Assembly (NCBI GenBank): GCA_021811385.1
Contig: JAJZPC010000004.1
Coordinates: forward strand, 1 to 64,000
Reading direction: 5' to 3'
DNA length: 64,000 nt
From: Deltaproteobacteria bacterium
GTDB lineage: Bacteria; Desulfobacterota; Desulfobulbia; Desulfobulbales; Desulfurivibrionaceae
Every line of letters starts with the position of its first letter. The stretch's first letter is position 1. A model generated the notes under the pieces. It was not told where the DNA came from and did not search any database. It saw nothing but the letters and a program-made list of their open reading frames with translations. The translations under genes were made by a program, and so were the position numbers. Shown here in pieces: positions 20,749-33,478 of this stretch.

Positions 20749-22152
20749 CTATCCGGCCACCGTGGCATGCCTGGAACGTTCCCGAACCTGCAGGACGGAA
20801 AAAAGAAAATCCTCCAGAACCAGATACTCAGGCAGGCCGGAGCCTTTCAGCCGGTATTCCGCCGTAAGCAAGGCGGTTCGGGCCTGGGTCAATCCCGCCA
20901 GGGTGAAGCGCTCTGCCTGCTGAAAACTCTTGTACACGGCAAAGGGATGACCGGCCAGCACCTTCTGCTGCGGGCCGAGAGCCGCTTGCAACTGGGGCAG
21001 CAGCCCTTTTTGGAAGGCGGCATAGGAGATGGACTCGGGATATGCATAGGCAGGGTATTCGATGATGGCGCGCACCAGCAGCAGCTTGCGCAGGAAATTC
21101 CGCAGCCCCGCCACCACGATGAGCGGATGCACCCCGTTTTCCTGCAACCGCCGGGAGATGGTCAGCGAGGCGGCCAGATCATGGTTGCCAAAGGCCTCGT
21201 TCAACTCGTACAGGGCCTCTTCCCGGGTCCGGCCGACCATGGCGTTGAGATCCTCCATGGTGACGGTCTCCGCCTCGCCCACGGACAGAGCCAATTTTTC
21301 CGCCTCCATGGCCACGGCCACCGGATGAAAGCCCACCCGCTCAAGGAGCACCGGCAAGGCGCGCGGCTCCAGTTTCTTGCCGAACCGACCCAGGCTCTGC
21401 TGGACAATATCCTTGAGCAGTCCGTCCTGATCCTTGCGCGCCGCGGAACTCGCCCCGGTATCCACGGAAAGATCGACCACCACGCAGTTTTTTTCCAGAT
21501 ATTTGAAGAGCTTCTTGCGCTTGTCCGCGGCCTCGGCCATGAGAATCAGGATATTGCCCGGAGGAACCCCCGCCTCCAGGGCCGCGGTCAGCAGCTCCGC
21601 CCCATCGACCTTGGCCGCGGCCACGGGGAGGTTCCCCTCGCCTGTTGCACACGCCTCCGCCACCCAGTCCAGCTCCTCCGGCTTGGCAAAACCGAACAGC
21701 TCCTGCCAGCGGCTCGGCGCGCAGGCAGCCATTTCCTCTTTCTCCCAATCCGCGAGGGTCAGATCGGCCAGGGCCAACATCTGCGCCAGATACCGCAGTC
21801 CCTTTTTCAGCTCTTTTCCGCTCCAGGCCTTGCGTGCCTTGTCCCAGAGGGCGCCGGCCACGACCTTGGAAAAAAGGATCTGGGAGTCCGTCACCCGGAT
21901 AACCTGCCTGGCGGCAAACAGGCTGTAGGTCTTGAGCATGTTGACCGTGGCGCCGATCTCTTCCTGGTCGCCGTCAATGACCTTCAGGCTGCTTAGGCGC
22001 TGGGCCTCATCGGGCAGCAACCGGCAGACCAGGTCGTTGGCGATCTCCTGACAGAGGTAGCGTTCGCCGAAAAGCAGGTAGACCGGCGCGGTTTCCCCAC
22101 GTTCCACCCCCTTGAGCAGCGTATTGATTTCCTGCCGTTTATAAACCGCCAT
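20749..22152 (-). CDS. holA: DNA polymerase III delta subunit
   Basis: PVYLLFGERYLCQEI N-terminus and C-terminal helical region typical of HolA. Confidence 0.8.
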   Translation of the reverse strand: MAVYKRQEINTLLKGVERGETAPVYLLFGERYLCQEIANDLVCRLLPDEAQRLSSLKVIDGDQEEIGATVNMLKTYSLFAARQVIRVTDSQILFSKVVAGALWDKARKAWSGKELKKGLRYLAQMLALADLTLADWEKEEMAACAPSRWQELFGFAKPEELDWVAEACATGEGNLPVAAAKVDGAELLTAALEAGVPPGNILILMAEAADKRKKLFKYLEKNCVVVDLSVDTGASSAARKDQDGLLKDIVQQSLGRFGKKLEPRALPVLLERVGFHPVAVAMEAEKLALSVGEAETVTMEDLNAMVGRTREEALYELNEAFGNHDLAASLTISRRLQENGVHPLIVVAGLRNFLRKLLLVRAIIEYPAYAYPESISYAAFQKGLLPQLQAALGPQQKVLAGHPFAVYKSFQQAERFTLAGLTQARTALLTAEYRLKGSGLPEYLVLEDFLFSVLQVRERSRHATVAG

Positions 22153-22330
22153 CCCTGTATCCTTACGCCCATGCAATCCTGCAAGAACGGACGCGCTTCC
22201 TGTTGACTGACTCACCCCTTATTGCTACTCTCAATAGTAAGTAATGTGTCTCGTTGCCCTTGTCACTGAAAAAAATCCCTGACAAGCCCGGCAACCCTCG
22301 GCAACAGACCATCCAGCCAAAAAGGCCGCC

Positions 22331-23518
22331 ATGACGCCAGCCGCAACTGAAAAAACAGGGGTGCTCCTCGGCGGCTCCGGTCTGATCGGCGGCACCCTGC
22401 TCTATTATTTCAAAACCCATGGCGAGGGGAGGATCAACGTCCTTGCCCCCAACAGCAAAAAACTCAGCCTGCGCGACCCGGACGACATCCGCCGCTATTT
22501 CGAAAAGAGCAAGCCCGCCTTCATCATCAACTGCGCCATTGCCGCCATCGACAGCGATCCGCTGCTTGCCTACGAGATAAACTATCTGGGCACGGTCTCC
22601 CTGGCCAAGGCGGCCCAGGAACTCGGCATCCCCTACATCCACCTGAGTTCGGCCGCGGTCATGCCCAACGGCCTCAATCTCAGCGAGGAAGACCGCCTGG
22701 ATCTGCGCCCGGATCTGCCCAACTACACCAAGGCCAAGCTCATGGCCGAGCTGAGCCTCGAACACCTGCGCAGGGTCGGCGGCCTTGATTACACCACGAT
22801 CCGGCTGGGCATCGTCTATGGCGCCCACGACCACAAGATCCAGGGCTTTCACCGGTTGTTTTTCGCCATTGCCGACCGGTCCATGCCGGTGCTCTTTACC
22901 AGGCAGGGGGCCATGCATTCCTATTCCAACGCCCGGAAGCTGCCCTATTTCATCGCCCAGGCGCTGGACAACCGTCCCGAGTTTTCCGGGCAGACCTACA
23001 ACTTTGTCGACCCCAATCCCGTCTCCTTGAGCCAGCTCATCCTCACCATCAAGTCCTATCTTGAGCTGAAAACCCCACGGGAGATCTACCTGCCTTTCCC
23101 GGTGGCCCAATTCGGCATGGGGATCATGGCCAGGCTGGTGCGGCTGATAACCCGGCTCGGCATCGATGCGCGGATGCCGGCCGAGCTGCTGTTTTTGAAG
23201 AATTTCTACGAGACGCAGACCCTGTCCGCGGCCAGATTAAGGCGGTCAAGCTTTGTTGATCCCGACCCGGAGGCAACGATCTTCACCGAGTTGCCCGAAC
23301 TCATCGAGTACTATGTGACCCGGTGGGAGCACCTGAACCTTATCGAGCCGTTCAACAAGGAATTTTTTGACCCGCGCAGGCGGGCCGAGGAATTTCTTCA
23401 CACCCCGGACCAACTCCTGCGGGAAATTCACCAGGAAAGCGATCTTCCCTTTCTCAAGCAGTGCCCCCTGTCCAGCGCAACCCAGGGGGAAGGAACCACG
23501 CAGGGCCGGGCGGACTGA
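22331..23518 (+). CDS. NAD-dependent epimerase/dehydratase (extended SDR)
   Basis: GVLLGGSGLIGGTLLYYF, YIHLSSAAVMP, YTKAKLMAE. Confidence 0.85.
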   Translation: MTPAATEKTGVLLGGSGLIGGTLLYYFKTHGEGRINVLAPNSKKLSLRDPDDIRRYFEKSKPAFIINCAIAAIDSDPLLAYEINYLGTVSLAKAAQELGIPYIHLSSAAVMPNGLNLSEEDRLDLRPDLPNYTKAKLMAELSLEHLRRVGGLDYTTIRLGIVYGAHDHKIQGFHRLFFAIADRSMPVLFTRQGAMHSYSNARKLPYFIAQALDNRPEFSGQTYNFVDPNPVSLSQLILTIKSYLELKTPREIYLPFPVAQFGMGIMARLVRLITRLGIDARMPAELLFLKNFYETQTLSAARLRRSSFVDPDPEATIFTELPELIEYYVTRWEHLNLIEPFNKEFFDPRRRAEEFLHTPDQLLREIHQESDLPFLKQCPLSSATQGEGTTQGRAD

Positions 23519-23539
23519 AGCCTCGGCCCTGCGCACGGA

Positions 23540-24730
23540 TTACACCGCGCAGCGCTGCACCTCGGCGCTGACCCCCACCTTGCCGTAGTTGCTGGCCCCG
23601 CACTCGTTTTTCCCCAGGTCCATGGTATCGGCCTCCTCCTGGCTGACCTTGAGCCAGCCCCCGTTTACCCTGCGGATCTCGGCATATACCCCGGGCTGGG
23701 GGCGCATGTTGTCCTGAATGAAATCGGCAAACTTCTTCTCGTTGGGCAACCGGAAGGCGATGACGTTTTCCCGGAGGTCTCCCAGTTTGGCAGAAAAGAT
23801 CCGCTCACAGGTGGCCTCGCTCCAGTTGGTGTAATGGCCGGGCAGCACCAGCACCCCGTCGTCGAGGTTCCGCAGCCGCAGCATCAGGCTGATATAGAGC
23901 TCTCTGGCCCACTCCTGCCATTTGCCGCCAAGGTCGGGACGGCCGGCGGTGTTGATGAAGACGGTGTCCCCGCTCACCAGATAGGTGTCATCGATGAGAT
24001 AACAGGTGCTGCCCATGGTGTGGCCCGGCGTGTGCAGCGCCTTGACCCGCGGGCCGTCCCCGCCCAAAGGATAGATTGCTCCGTGGCTGACCGGCGTACA
24101 GGGAAAAACCGCGCCTTCGAAATCCAGACTGTTGACCATGGCCGTGCAGCCCGGCTCCTCGGCGAACTGGGGGGTGCCGGAGATATAGTCGGCCTGGCGG
24201 TGGGTCTCGAAGCTGGCGATGATCTTGCTGCCATGTTGGGCGGCCAGGCTCTTGTATTCCTCGATGTTGCGCGAGGGATCAAAGACCATGGCCTCTTTTC
24301 CGTGGATGAGCAGATAGCTGCACGAGGCCTTGCCAGGCCGGATAAACTGATACAGAGTATAGGGATGTCCCTCCGGAGTGACCTTTTTGGGCGCCAGGGC
24401 ATTGCCCCAGCTGACAATGCCCTGCCTGAGATACCCCACATCGGCGAAACCATTCTGACAGAGCAGGTCGGCAACGTATTTGGCCGAGCCCTCCTTGGCG
24501 CAGACGATCCGGATCTTCTCCCCCTTGGGGATGCGGTCGAGACTGCCCTGGACATCCTCCATGAAATTGAAGTAGGGAATATTGAGGTAGGGAAAAAACG
24601 CCGGCCCCTCGACGCTCCAGTTGGCAAAATCCTTTTCGTTGCGGACATCGAGCAGGATAAAATCAGGTCTGCCGCTGATCCAGTCAAAAAGCTCATTGGC
24701 GGTGTAGAGAAAAGGTTCGCGTGCTTCCAT
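23540..24730 (-). CDS. rhodanese-MBL fold fusion (persulfide dioxygenase-like)
   Basis: N-terminal rhodanese (ILLDVRNEKDF, RIVCAKEGSA) and C-terminal MBL (FETHRQADYISG, LHTPGHTMGS, LVSGDTVFINTAGRPDL). Confidence 0.8.
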   Translation of the reverse strand: MEAREPFLYTANELFDWISGRPDFILLDVRNEKDFANWSVEGPAFFPYLNIPYFNFMEDVQGSLDRIPKGEKIRIVCAKEGSAKYVADLLCQNGFADVGYLRQGIVSWGNALAPKKVTPEGHPYTLYQFIRPGKASCSYLLIHGKEAMVFDPSRNIEEYKSLAAQHGSKIIASFETHRQADYISGTPQFAEEPGCTAMVNSLDFEGAVFPCTPVSHGAIYPLGGDGPRVKALHTPGHTMGSTCYLIDDTYLVSGDTVFINTAGRPDLGGKWQEWARELYISLMLRLRNLDDGVLVLPGHYTNWSEATCERIFSAKLGDLRENVIAFRLPNEKKFADFIQDNMRPQPGVYAEIRRVNGGWLKVSQEEADTMDLGKNECGASNYGKVGVSAEVQRCAV

Positions 24731-24911
24731 GGGGCCTCCTAAAAAAAGGGGTTGAGGTTTATATTAATAAAGATTACTAATACCGGAGATTTTCCGCAAC
24801 GGCTTTTCCTCGGAGCAAACCCTTTTGTCTATTTGTTCCTCCGCGCCTGTGCTATTATTTAATCACATCCGATCTGCCGCCTGAAATTTTTTTTAACTCA
24901 AAGAATGCGAG

Positions 24912-27527
24912 ATGACGATTTCCTCCGATCCTTCCGACAACACCCTGACCCAGGACCACCTCCAGCAACTCCGCCGCCGGCAGGAGATCATTGAGAACCT
25001 CCTGCGCATCAGCTTCAGCGACACCTCGCTTGCCGCCCAGCTTTCCACGGCCCTGGACCTGATCGTCGAGATCCCTTGGCTGCCGCTTGCGGCAAAGGGA
25101 GGAATTTTTCTGGTGGACAAAACCAGACCCAAATCCCTCACCCTCTTTGTGCACAAAAACATGGCGGCCTCCCTGCTGGAACATTGCGGCACTCTCAACT
25201 TCGGCGAATGCCTGTGCGGCACCGCCGCCGCGGAACAACGCTTCATCTTCGCCCCGCATCTGCCCGAACAGGAGGCCTTCCGCTATGCGGGCCTGGAAGA
25301 CCAGAGCCACTACATCGTTCCCATTGTCCGAAACAACCAACTGCTTGGAATACTGATGCTCTATGCCGAAGCAGGACACGCAGGCGGAGAAAACGAGCGC
25401 AAATTCCTGGAGACCGTGGCCAACACCCTGGCCCTGCTCATCGAACGCCAGCAGGGAGCGGACCGTCTGCTGGCCAGCGAGGCGAATCTGGCCAAGGCCC
25501 AGCAGATCGCCCAGCTTGGTTACTGGGATTGGCATATCAGCGAGAACCTCCTCTTCTGGTCGGATGAGGTATACCGGATCTTCGGGCTGAAACCGGGAGA
25601 GACCCCGCCCACCTATGATAAATTCCTGAACCTGATACATCCGGATGACCGCCGGAAGGTGCAACACGCCGTCCAGGACTCCCTTGCTGGCAAAACGCCT
25701 TACAACATCAACCATCGCATCATCCGGGAGGACGGCGCCCCACGCGAGGTCCACGAAGAAGGCGAGGTGGAGTATGACGCGCACGGCGAACCGCTGCGCA
25801 TGTTCGGGATCGTCCAGGACATCACCCTGCTGAAACGAACCGAGGAACAGATGGATCTGGCCGCCAAGGTGTTCGACAGCAGCATCGAAGGCATCACCAT
25901 CACCGACGCCAAGGGAACCATCCAGGCGGTGAACAAGGCCTTCACCCATATCACCGGCTACAGCCCGGAGGAGGCCATAGGCCAAAAACCGAGCATCCTC
26001 AAATCGGATCGCCACGACGAGGCGTTCTACCGCGCCATGTGGTCCACCCTGCTGGCCGAGGGAAAATGGGAGGGTGAGATCTGGAACCGGAGGAAAAGCG
26101 GCGAGGTATACCCGGAACGGCTCACCATCACCGCGATTACCGACGAGTACGGCCAGGTTACCCACAATGTGGCGGTGTTCCACGACATGAGCGAAATCCG
26201 CAGCTACGAGGAACAGCTCCATTTCCACGCCTACCACGACGCCCTGACCGGGTTGCCCAACCGGCTGCTGATGCTCGACCGTTTCACCGTGGCCCTCAGC
26301 CAGGCGCAGCGGTTGCACAGGCAGGTGGCGGTTCTGGTGCTCGACCTGGACAACTTCAAGCATATCAACGACAGCCTGGGCCACAACATCGGCGATGTTC
26401 TGCTGCAGCAGGTTGCCCAGCGGCTGAAGGAGGGAATCGGCGATGATCATACCGTGGGCCGCCTGGGCGGCGATGATTTCGCCATCCTCATCGAGCAGTG
26501 CGAGGATGAACAGGATGCGGTGCGGATGGCGGAAAAGGCGATCGGCCTGTTTGCCAAGCCCTTCAACCTGGCCATCTACGAAACCTTTGTCACCGTGACC
26601 ATCGGCATCACCTTTTTCCCCTCCGACGGCAATGACGCGGACACCCTGCTGAAAAACGCCGAACTGGCCATGTACCGCGCCAAGGAGGAGGGTAAAAACA
26701 AGTATCAGCTTTTCACCACGGCCATGAACGCCAAGGTGGTGCACCGCCTTTCCCTGGAAAACAGCCTGCGCAAGGCCCTGGATAACCATGAGTTCCTGGT
26801 CTATTACCAGCCCAGGGTTGCCGCGGCCACGGGGCGCATTCTCGGGATGGAGGCCCTGGTTCGCTGGCAGAGCAAGGATGGCCGCCTGATCTCCCCCCTG
26901 GACTTCATCCCCCTGGCCGAGGAAACCGGCCTTGTCATCCCCCTCGGCGAACAGGTGCTGCGCCAGGCCTGCCGTGAGACCCGCCAATGGCTGGGGAAGA
27001 ACAAGGATCTGGTGGTTTCGGTGAATCTCTCCCCCCGCCAGTTCATGCAGGAGGATTTGGTCCGGACCATCATGGGAATCCTGCAGGAAACCGGCCTGCC
27101 CCCCTCCCAGCTTGAACTGGAGATCACCGAAGGCGCGGTCATGACCAACGAACAGGCCGCCCTGGCCCAGCTTCTTGAACTGAAGGCGCTCGGGGTCCGC
27201 CTGGCCCTGGACGACTTCGGCACGGGCTATTCGTCGCTGCACTATCTGCGCAGGCTGCCGATCGATACCCTGAAGATCGACCGCTCCTTTATCAAGGATC
27301 TGCCCGGCGAGCCCAACAGCGCGGCCATTGCCGCCACCATCCTCTCCCTGGCCCAGGCCCTGCATCTGGAGGTGGTCGCGGAAGGGGTCGAAAATACGGA
27401 ACAGCTCGAGTTTCTCCGCCACCTCAACTGCAACGAGATCCAAGGCTATCTGTTCAGCCCCCCGGTTCCCGGCGCTGCTTTTGCCGCCTTCCTGGACACG
27501 GACACCCCCTTTCCGCTTCCGGAATAG
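24912..27527 (+). CDS. GAF/PAS-GGDEF-EAL bifunctional cyclic-di-GMP signalling protein
   Basis: GGDDF GGDEF site and EAL region (MEALVRWQSKDG, LELEITEGAVM, DDFGTGYSSL). Confidence 0.92.
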   Translation: MTISSDPSDNTLTQDHLQQLRRRQEIIENLLRISFSDTSLAAQLSTALDLIVEIPWLPLAAKGGIFLVDKTRPKSLTLFVHKNMAASLLEHCGTLNFGECLCGTAAAEQRFIFAPHLPEQEAFRYAGLEDQSHYIVPIVRNNQLLGILMLYAEAGHAGGENERKFLETVANTLALLIERQQGADRLLASEANLAKAQQIAQLGYWDWHISENLLFWSDEVYRIFGLKPGETPPTYDKFLNLIHPDDRRKVQHAVQDSLAGKTPYNINHRIIREDGAPREVHEEGEVEYDAHGEPLRMFGIVQDITLLKRTEEQMDLAAKVFDSSIEGITITDAKGTIQAVNKAFTHITGYSPEEAIGQKPSILKSDRHDEAFYRAMWSTLLAEGKWEGEIWNRRKSGEVYPERLTITAITDEYGQVTHNVAVFHDMSEIRSYEEQLHFHAYHDALTGLPNRLLMLDRFTVALSQAQRLHRQVAVLVLDLDNFKHINDSLGHNIGDVLLQQVAQRLKEGIGDDHTVGRLGGDDFAILIEQCEDEQDAVRMAEKAIGLFAKPFNLAIYETFVTVTIGITFFPSDGNDADTLLKNAELAMYRAKEEGKNKYQLFTTAMNAKVVHRLSLENSLRKALDNHEFLVYYQPRVAAATGRILGMEALVRWQSKDGRLISPLDFIPLAEETGLVIPLGEQVLRQACRETRQWLGKNKDLVVSVNLSPRQFMQEDLVRTIMGILQETGLPPSQLELEITEGAVMTNEQAALAQLLELKALGVRLALDDFGTGYSSLHYLRRLPIDTLKIDRSFIKDLPGEPNSAAIAATILSLAQALHLEVVAEGVENTEQLEFLRHLNCNEIQGYLFSPPVPGAAFAAFLDTDTPFPLPE

Positions 27528-27575
27528 CCCCTCACCGCAAAGGCCGGCACGCGCCGGCAGCCTCTGGAGGCGCCT

Positions 27576-28694
27576 GTGAAAGTGACGGACCTGAACCTGG
27601 GTGAGCAGCTGAAGATGTCCGAGCGGGAGATCCGCCGCAGGTTGGAGTTATTGTCCATCACCCCGCGGGAAATGGAGGAAATGATCGGGCTGAAGCCCCT
27701 GATCGCCCCCCATGTCGATGACCTGGTGGAGCAATTCTACGCCATGCAGGTGGAGGTGGAGGAGATCGCCAAGCTGATCGGCGACTCCGAAACCCTGGCC
27801 CGCCTGAAAAAACATCTGTGCCGGTACATCCTCACCCTTTTCGACGGGGATTACGGCATGGAGTATGTGCTTTCCCGGCTGCGCATCGGCATGGTGCACA
27901 AGCGAATCGGGGTGCCGCCCAAGCTCTATGTGCCCTCGCTCCACAACCTTTTCTCCCTGCTGCGGCGCCGAATTCTCCTCGCCTCGGGCAATGATTGCGG
28001 CATCTGCGGCCGCAGGCTGGAGGCCCTGGAAAAACTCCTGCTTTTTGACCTGGAGCTGGTTTTTGACACCTATATCCACAGCCTCATGGATGCCCTGGCC
28101 AAGGGCCGACAGGAGCTGGAGGAATACGCCGAGAGCCTGGAACAAACCGTGGCCCAACGGACCCAGGAACTGGCGGCGCTGGCCAGCAAGGATGGGTTGA
28201 CCGGGCTCTTGAACCAGCGCAGCTTCTATGAGGAGTTGCGGCGGGAAACCGCAAGAACCCTGCGGACCGAAGGAAAGATCGCCCTGCTCTACCTGGACCT
28301 GGACGGCTTCAAGAAGGTCAACGACACCTTGGGACACCGCCAGGGAGACGAGATCCTCCTCGCGATCGCCGATATAATCCGCCCGGTTGTCCGCGCCGAG
28401 GATATTGCCGCCCGGTACGGCGGGGACGAATTCTGCATCCTCCTCCCCCACAGCGGCGCTCCCGAGGCCAAGGAGGTGGCGCAGCGGCTGATCCAGGCCT
28501 TTGACAATGAACCTCGTCTGGCCGGGAGGCAGGTTTTCCTCAGCATCGGGATTGCCGTGGAAAACTGGAATGATCTGCGGGACGGGGATCTGCTCGTTAA
28601 AAAGGCCGACGCAGCCATGTACCTCTCCAAGAAGATATCCGGTCATGCCGTGACCGTGGCGGACCAGACAGGCGAGCCCCTCTCCTCGCCCTGA
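27576..28694 (+). CDS. globin-coupled sensor diguanylate cyclase
   Basis: N-terminal protoglobin-like region (IGMVHKRIGVPPKLYVPSLHNL) and GGDEF (YGGDEF). Confidence 0.85.
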   Translation: MKVTDLNLGEQLKMSEREIRRRLELLSITPREMEEMIGLKPLIAPHVDDLVEQFYAMQVEVEEIAKLIGDSETLARLKKHLCRYILTLFDGDYGMEYVLSRLRIGMVHKRIGVPPKLYVPSLHNLFSLLRRRILLASGNDCGICGRRLEALEKLLLFDLELVFDTYIHSLMDALAKGRQELEEYAESLEQTVAQRTQELAALASKDGLTGLLNQRSFYEELRRETARTLRTEGKIALLYLDLDGFKKVNDTLGHRQGDEILLAIADIIRPVVRAEDIAARYGGDEFCILLPHSGAPEAKEVAQRLIQAFDNEPRLAGRQVFLSIGIAVENWNDLRDGDLLVKKADAAMYLSKKISGHAVTVADQTGEPLSSP

Positions 28695-28841
28695 ACGGAA
28701 TCAGGACCATCCCCGCCCGCGGAACAATTTTCCGCACTCCTCCCCCTCTCCTTTCTTCATTTTTCACTCCGCCTGCGGTATAGTGGCGGAAATCATCCCT
28801 TTCCGGGAGTATCAGTAAAAAAACAAAAACGAGGTACCGCC

Positions 28842-31075
<2,234 letters not shown>

Positions 31076-31115
31076 ACATGATCTGATTACAGCACACGCA
31101 GGGAGAGGAGGGGAT

Positions 31116-31397
31116 ATGGCACGAAAACGGGTGGTGACAACGGTTGCAGGGTTGGTGCAGGGCGTCTATTTCCGCGATTACGCCCAGAAGGAAGCCCGGA
31201 GCCTGGAGTTGAGCGGCTGGGTGCGGAACCGCCCGGACGGCACGGTCGAGGCCGTGCTGGAGGGCGAGGAAGAACAGGTCGGGCAAATGATTGCCTGGCT
31301 GCACATCGGCTCGCCCCAGGCCGAGGTGAGCGAGGTCCAGGTGACCGAGGAGCAGCCCCTGGGCGACAAAACGGCCTTTGCCATCCGGTACAACTGA
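31116..31397 (+). CDS. acyP: acylphosphatase
   Basis: GLVQGVYFRDYAQKEA, GWVRNRPDGTVEAVLEG. Confidence 0.93.
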   Translation: MARKRVVTTVAGLVQGVYFRDYAQKEARSLELSGWVRNRPDGTVEAVLEGEEEQVGQMIAWLHIGSPQAEVSEVQVTEEQPLGDKTAFAIRYN

Positions 31398-31542
31398 GAC
31401 AGGACACAGCCGACCCCGTACCGCCCGTCCGGGGTCCAAGGGGCATCGAACAGACCATCCTGATTGACTTTTTTCACCATCTGCCGTAGAATCGACCCCT
31501 TTATCCCGAGAAGGGGATACTTTTTTTCTGGCGAGGAGCAGC

Positions 31543-31806
31543 ATGGAAACCGAGATAACAGCCCCCCGCAGGGTTCCGCAAAAAAGCCGGGCGCGCATCC
31601 GCTGCCCGCACTGCGGCAACGATAACGATTTTTTTGAGATCGCCGACGGGGTTGTCCTGACCACCCGCTATCAGCAGAATGACGATGGAAGCTTTACCCA
31701 GGAAGGCGACGAGTCGCAGGTTCTGGGGGAGATCAAGTTCTTTTGCGGCGAGTGCAACCAGGATCTCTCCGAGTACCACAACCACTTTCTGGAGATGCTT
31801 TTCTAG
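31543..31806 (+). CDS. hypothetical zinc-ribbon protein
   Basis: CPHCGN ... CGECNQ. Confidence 0.65.
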   Translation: METEITAPRRVPQKSRARIRCPHCGNDNDFFEIADGVVLTTRYQQNDDGSFTQEGDESQVLGEIKFFCGECNQDLSEYHNHFLEMLF

Positions 31807-31859
31807 CGGAAGAACCGGACGCGATCGCTTGACCGGTTGGAGAATGTGATTTTTTTGAC

Positions 31860-31896
31860 AAAAAAAAGGAGAAGGCAAAAGCCTTCTCCTTTTTTC
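31860..31896. terminator. bidirectional Rho-independent terminator
   Basis: AAAAAAAGGAGAAGGC-AAAA-GCCTTCTCCTTTTTT. Confidence 0.95.
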
Positions 31897-31929
31897 ATTC
31901 AATCCTGAACGAATCGACTGGCGTGGTGA

Positions 31930-32250
31930 TTACACACAACCGGTCGGTTTCGGCAGGCCGGCCATCTTACAGGCACCCTTACCAGGACCGGAGGGGAACA
32001 GCTCGTAGATCCGCTTCAGCGGGAAGCCGGTGGTCTTGGAGAGGATACGGACCATGGGAGCGATACCGTTCTTCTTGTAGTAGTCCTGCAGGGTATCGAT
32101 AACCTTGCGATGCTCGTCGCTCAGCTCGCCGATGCCTTCAACAGCCTTTACGTAGTCAATCCAGTGCTCGTTCCACTCTTCCATGCCCCTGGTGAGGAAG
32201 CCGTCTTCGTCAACGGTGAAGCTTGAACCATTATGCTCGATCGTAGGCAT
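31930..32250 (-). CDS. dsrC: TusE/DsrC/DsvC family sulfur relay protein
   Basis: Conserved C-terminal arm with two Cys (GPGKGACKMAGLPKPTGCV). Confidence 0.93.
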   Translation of the reverse strand: MPTIEHNGSSFTVDEDGFLTRGMEEWNEHWIDYVKAVEGIGELSDEHRKVIDTLQDYYKKNGIAPMVRILSKTTGFPLKRIYELFPSGPGKGACKMAGLPKPTGCV

Positions 32251-32441
32251 ATTTATTCTCCTTCAGTAAAATTTTAACTAAATTATTGTGAAATGTAACG
32301 TATTCGCTAATTCAGGATGCCACTTATTACTATATGCTTCCCCCTTTGTCAAGCAGAGGGTTTTATTTTTTTCTCTCCCGGATTCGCAGCGCAAAACCCG
32401 CTGATTTAACACTGTTTTTTTCAGCCCCCTCTGCGGCCGCC

Positions 32442-33128
32442 TCAGGCAACCAGACCGGAGAGGCGGGAAAATATTTCCGGGGCAAAACCCTGCTCGTTTT
32501 CATACCTGGCATCCAGGGTGGTCTTGGGGTTGAAATTCTGCAGGGTGAGCCGCGAACGGGAGCGATCGAACTGGTGCGCCCAGGCCACGACATCTTCTTC
32601 GGTGTGCAGGCTGGGGGCAATGGTCATGCGAAACTCATGGGGGATACCGCTGTGGCGCAAAAGGCCGATGCTTTTCCGGATCGCGCCCAAGTCCACCGGA
32701 CCACCGGCGCAGCGGTCGTACTTTTCCTGCACCAGGGGGGCCTTGACATCCATGGCCACCATATCGAGAAGATGATCACCAAGCAGCTGGGCCAGCACCT
32801 CGGGCCTGGTGCCGTTGGTGTCGAGTTTGATCGCCCAGCCCTCTGCCTTGAGCCGGGCGATCATTTTGGGAAGACCAGGGGACAGGGTCGGCTCGCCGCC
32901 GGAGATGCAGATCCCTGCCAGCCAGTTTCTGCGGGCTGCCAGGCGGCTCATGATCTCCTCGAAGGCAATGGTTTCCATGCCTTCCGGGGCGAGGACCAGC
33001 GGGTGATTGTGGCAGAATGGGCAGCGGAAGTTGCAGCCGCCCACAAAGAGGATGGCGCACAGCTTGCCTGGCCAATCGATAAAGGAGGTTTCGAGAAACC
33101 CCTTTATCAACGGCATGCCGGCTTCCAC
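32442..33128 (-). CDS. nrdG: anaerobic ribonucleoside-triphosphate reductase activating protein
   Basis: Radical SAM CNFRCPFCHNH; next to nrdD. Confidence 0.92.
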   Translation of the reverse strand: MEAGMPLIKGFLETSFIDWPGKLCAILFVGGCNFRCPFCHNHPLVLAPEGMETIAFEEIMSRLAARRNWLAGICISGGEPTLSPGLPKMIARLKAEGWAIKLDTNGTRPEVLAQLLGDHLLDMVAMDVKAPLVQEKYDRCAGGPVDLGAIRKSIGLLRHSGIPHEFRMTIAPSLHTEEDVVAWAHQFDRSRSRLTLQNFNPKTTLDARYENEQGFAPEIFSRLSGLVA

Positions 33129-33141
33129 AACAACAGGACTG

Positions 33142-33462
33142 CTACTGCAAGGCGCAGCTGCCGGACTCGCAGCCTGCCTGTTTGCCCGAACGTCTGGCCG
33201 CTACGCTGCATCCATAACGGGCGGCGCGGTCCAGCAGATGGCTTTCGATATGGCCGAACTCATGCAGGGCGGAGGAATCGTCCAGCACCAGAATGGGCAG
33301 CGCCTTCCTCGCCTTTTCCACCAGGCCGTGCCAGGCAAGATGGGCCAGGGCTCCGGCGTCGTTGTTGCCCAGCACCTCCACCTGCACCTCCATGGCGGAG
33401 AGATCGAATTGCTTTTTCAGCTGCTCGCAGAGCACGCAGTCATCGGTGGTAAACAGTGTCAT
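33142..33462 (-). CDS. thioredoxin/glutaredoxin-like protein in nrd operon
   Basis: MTLFTTDDCVLCEQLKKQF; Cys-containing tail. Confidence 0.7.
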   Translation of the reverse strand: MTLFTTDDCVLCEQLKKQFDLSAMEVQVEVLGNNDAGALAHLAWHGLVEKARKALPILVLDDSSALHEFGHIESHLLDRAARYGCSVAARRSGKQAGCESGSCALQ

Positions 33463-33478
33463 AAGGTTCTCCCCCCAT

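Noticed and set aside
20380-21996. 538-aa plus-strand ORF opposite clpS/holA
   Set aside because: Antisense shadow with no recognisable domain
24855-27443. 862-aa minus-strand ORF opposite the GGDEF-EAL gene
   Set aside because: Antisense shadow ORF; conserved domains are on the plus strand
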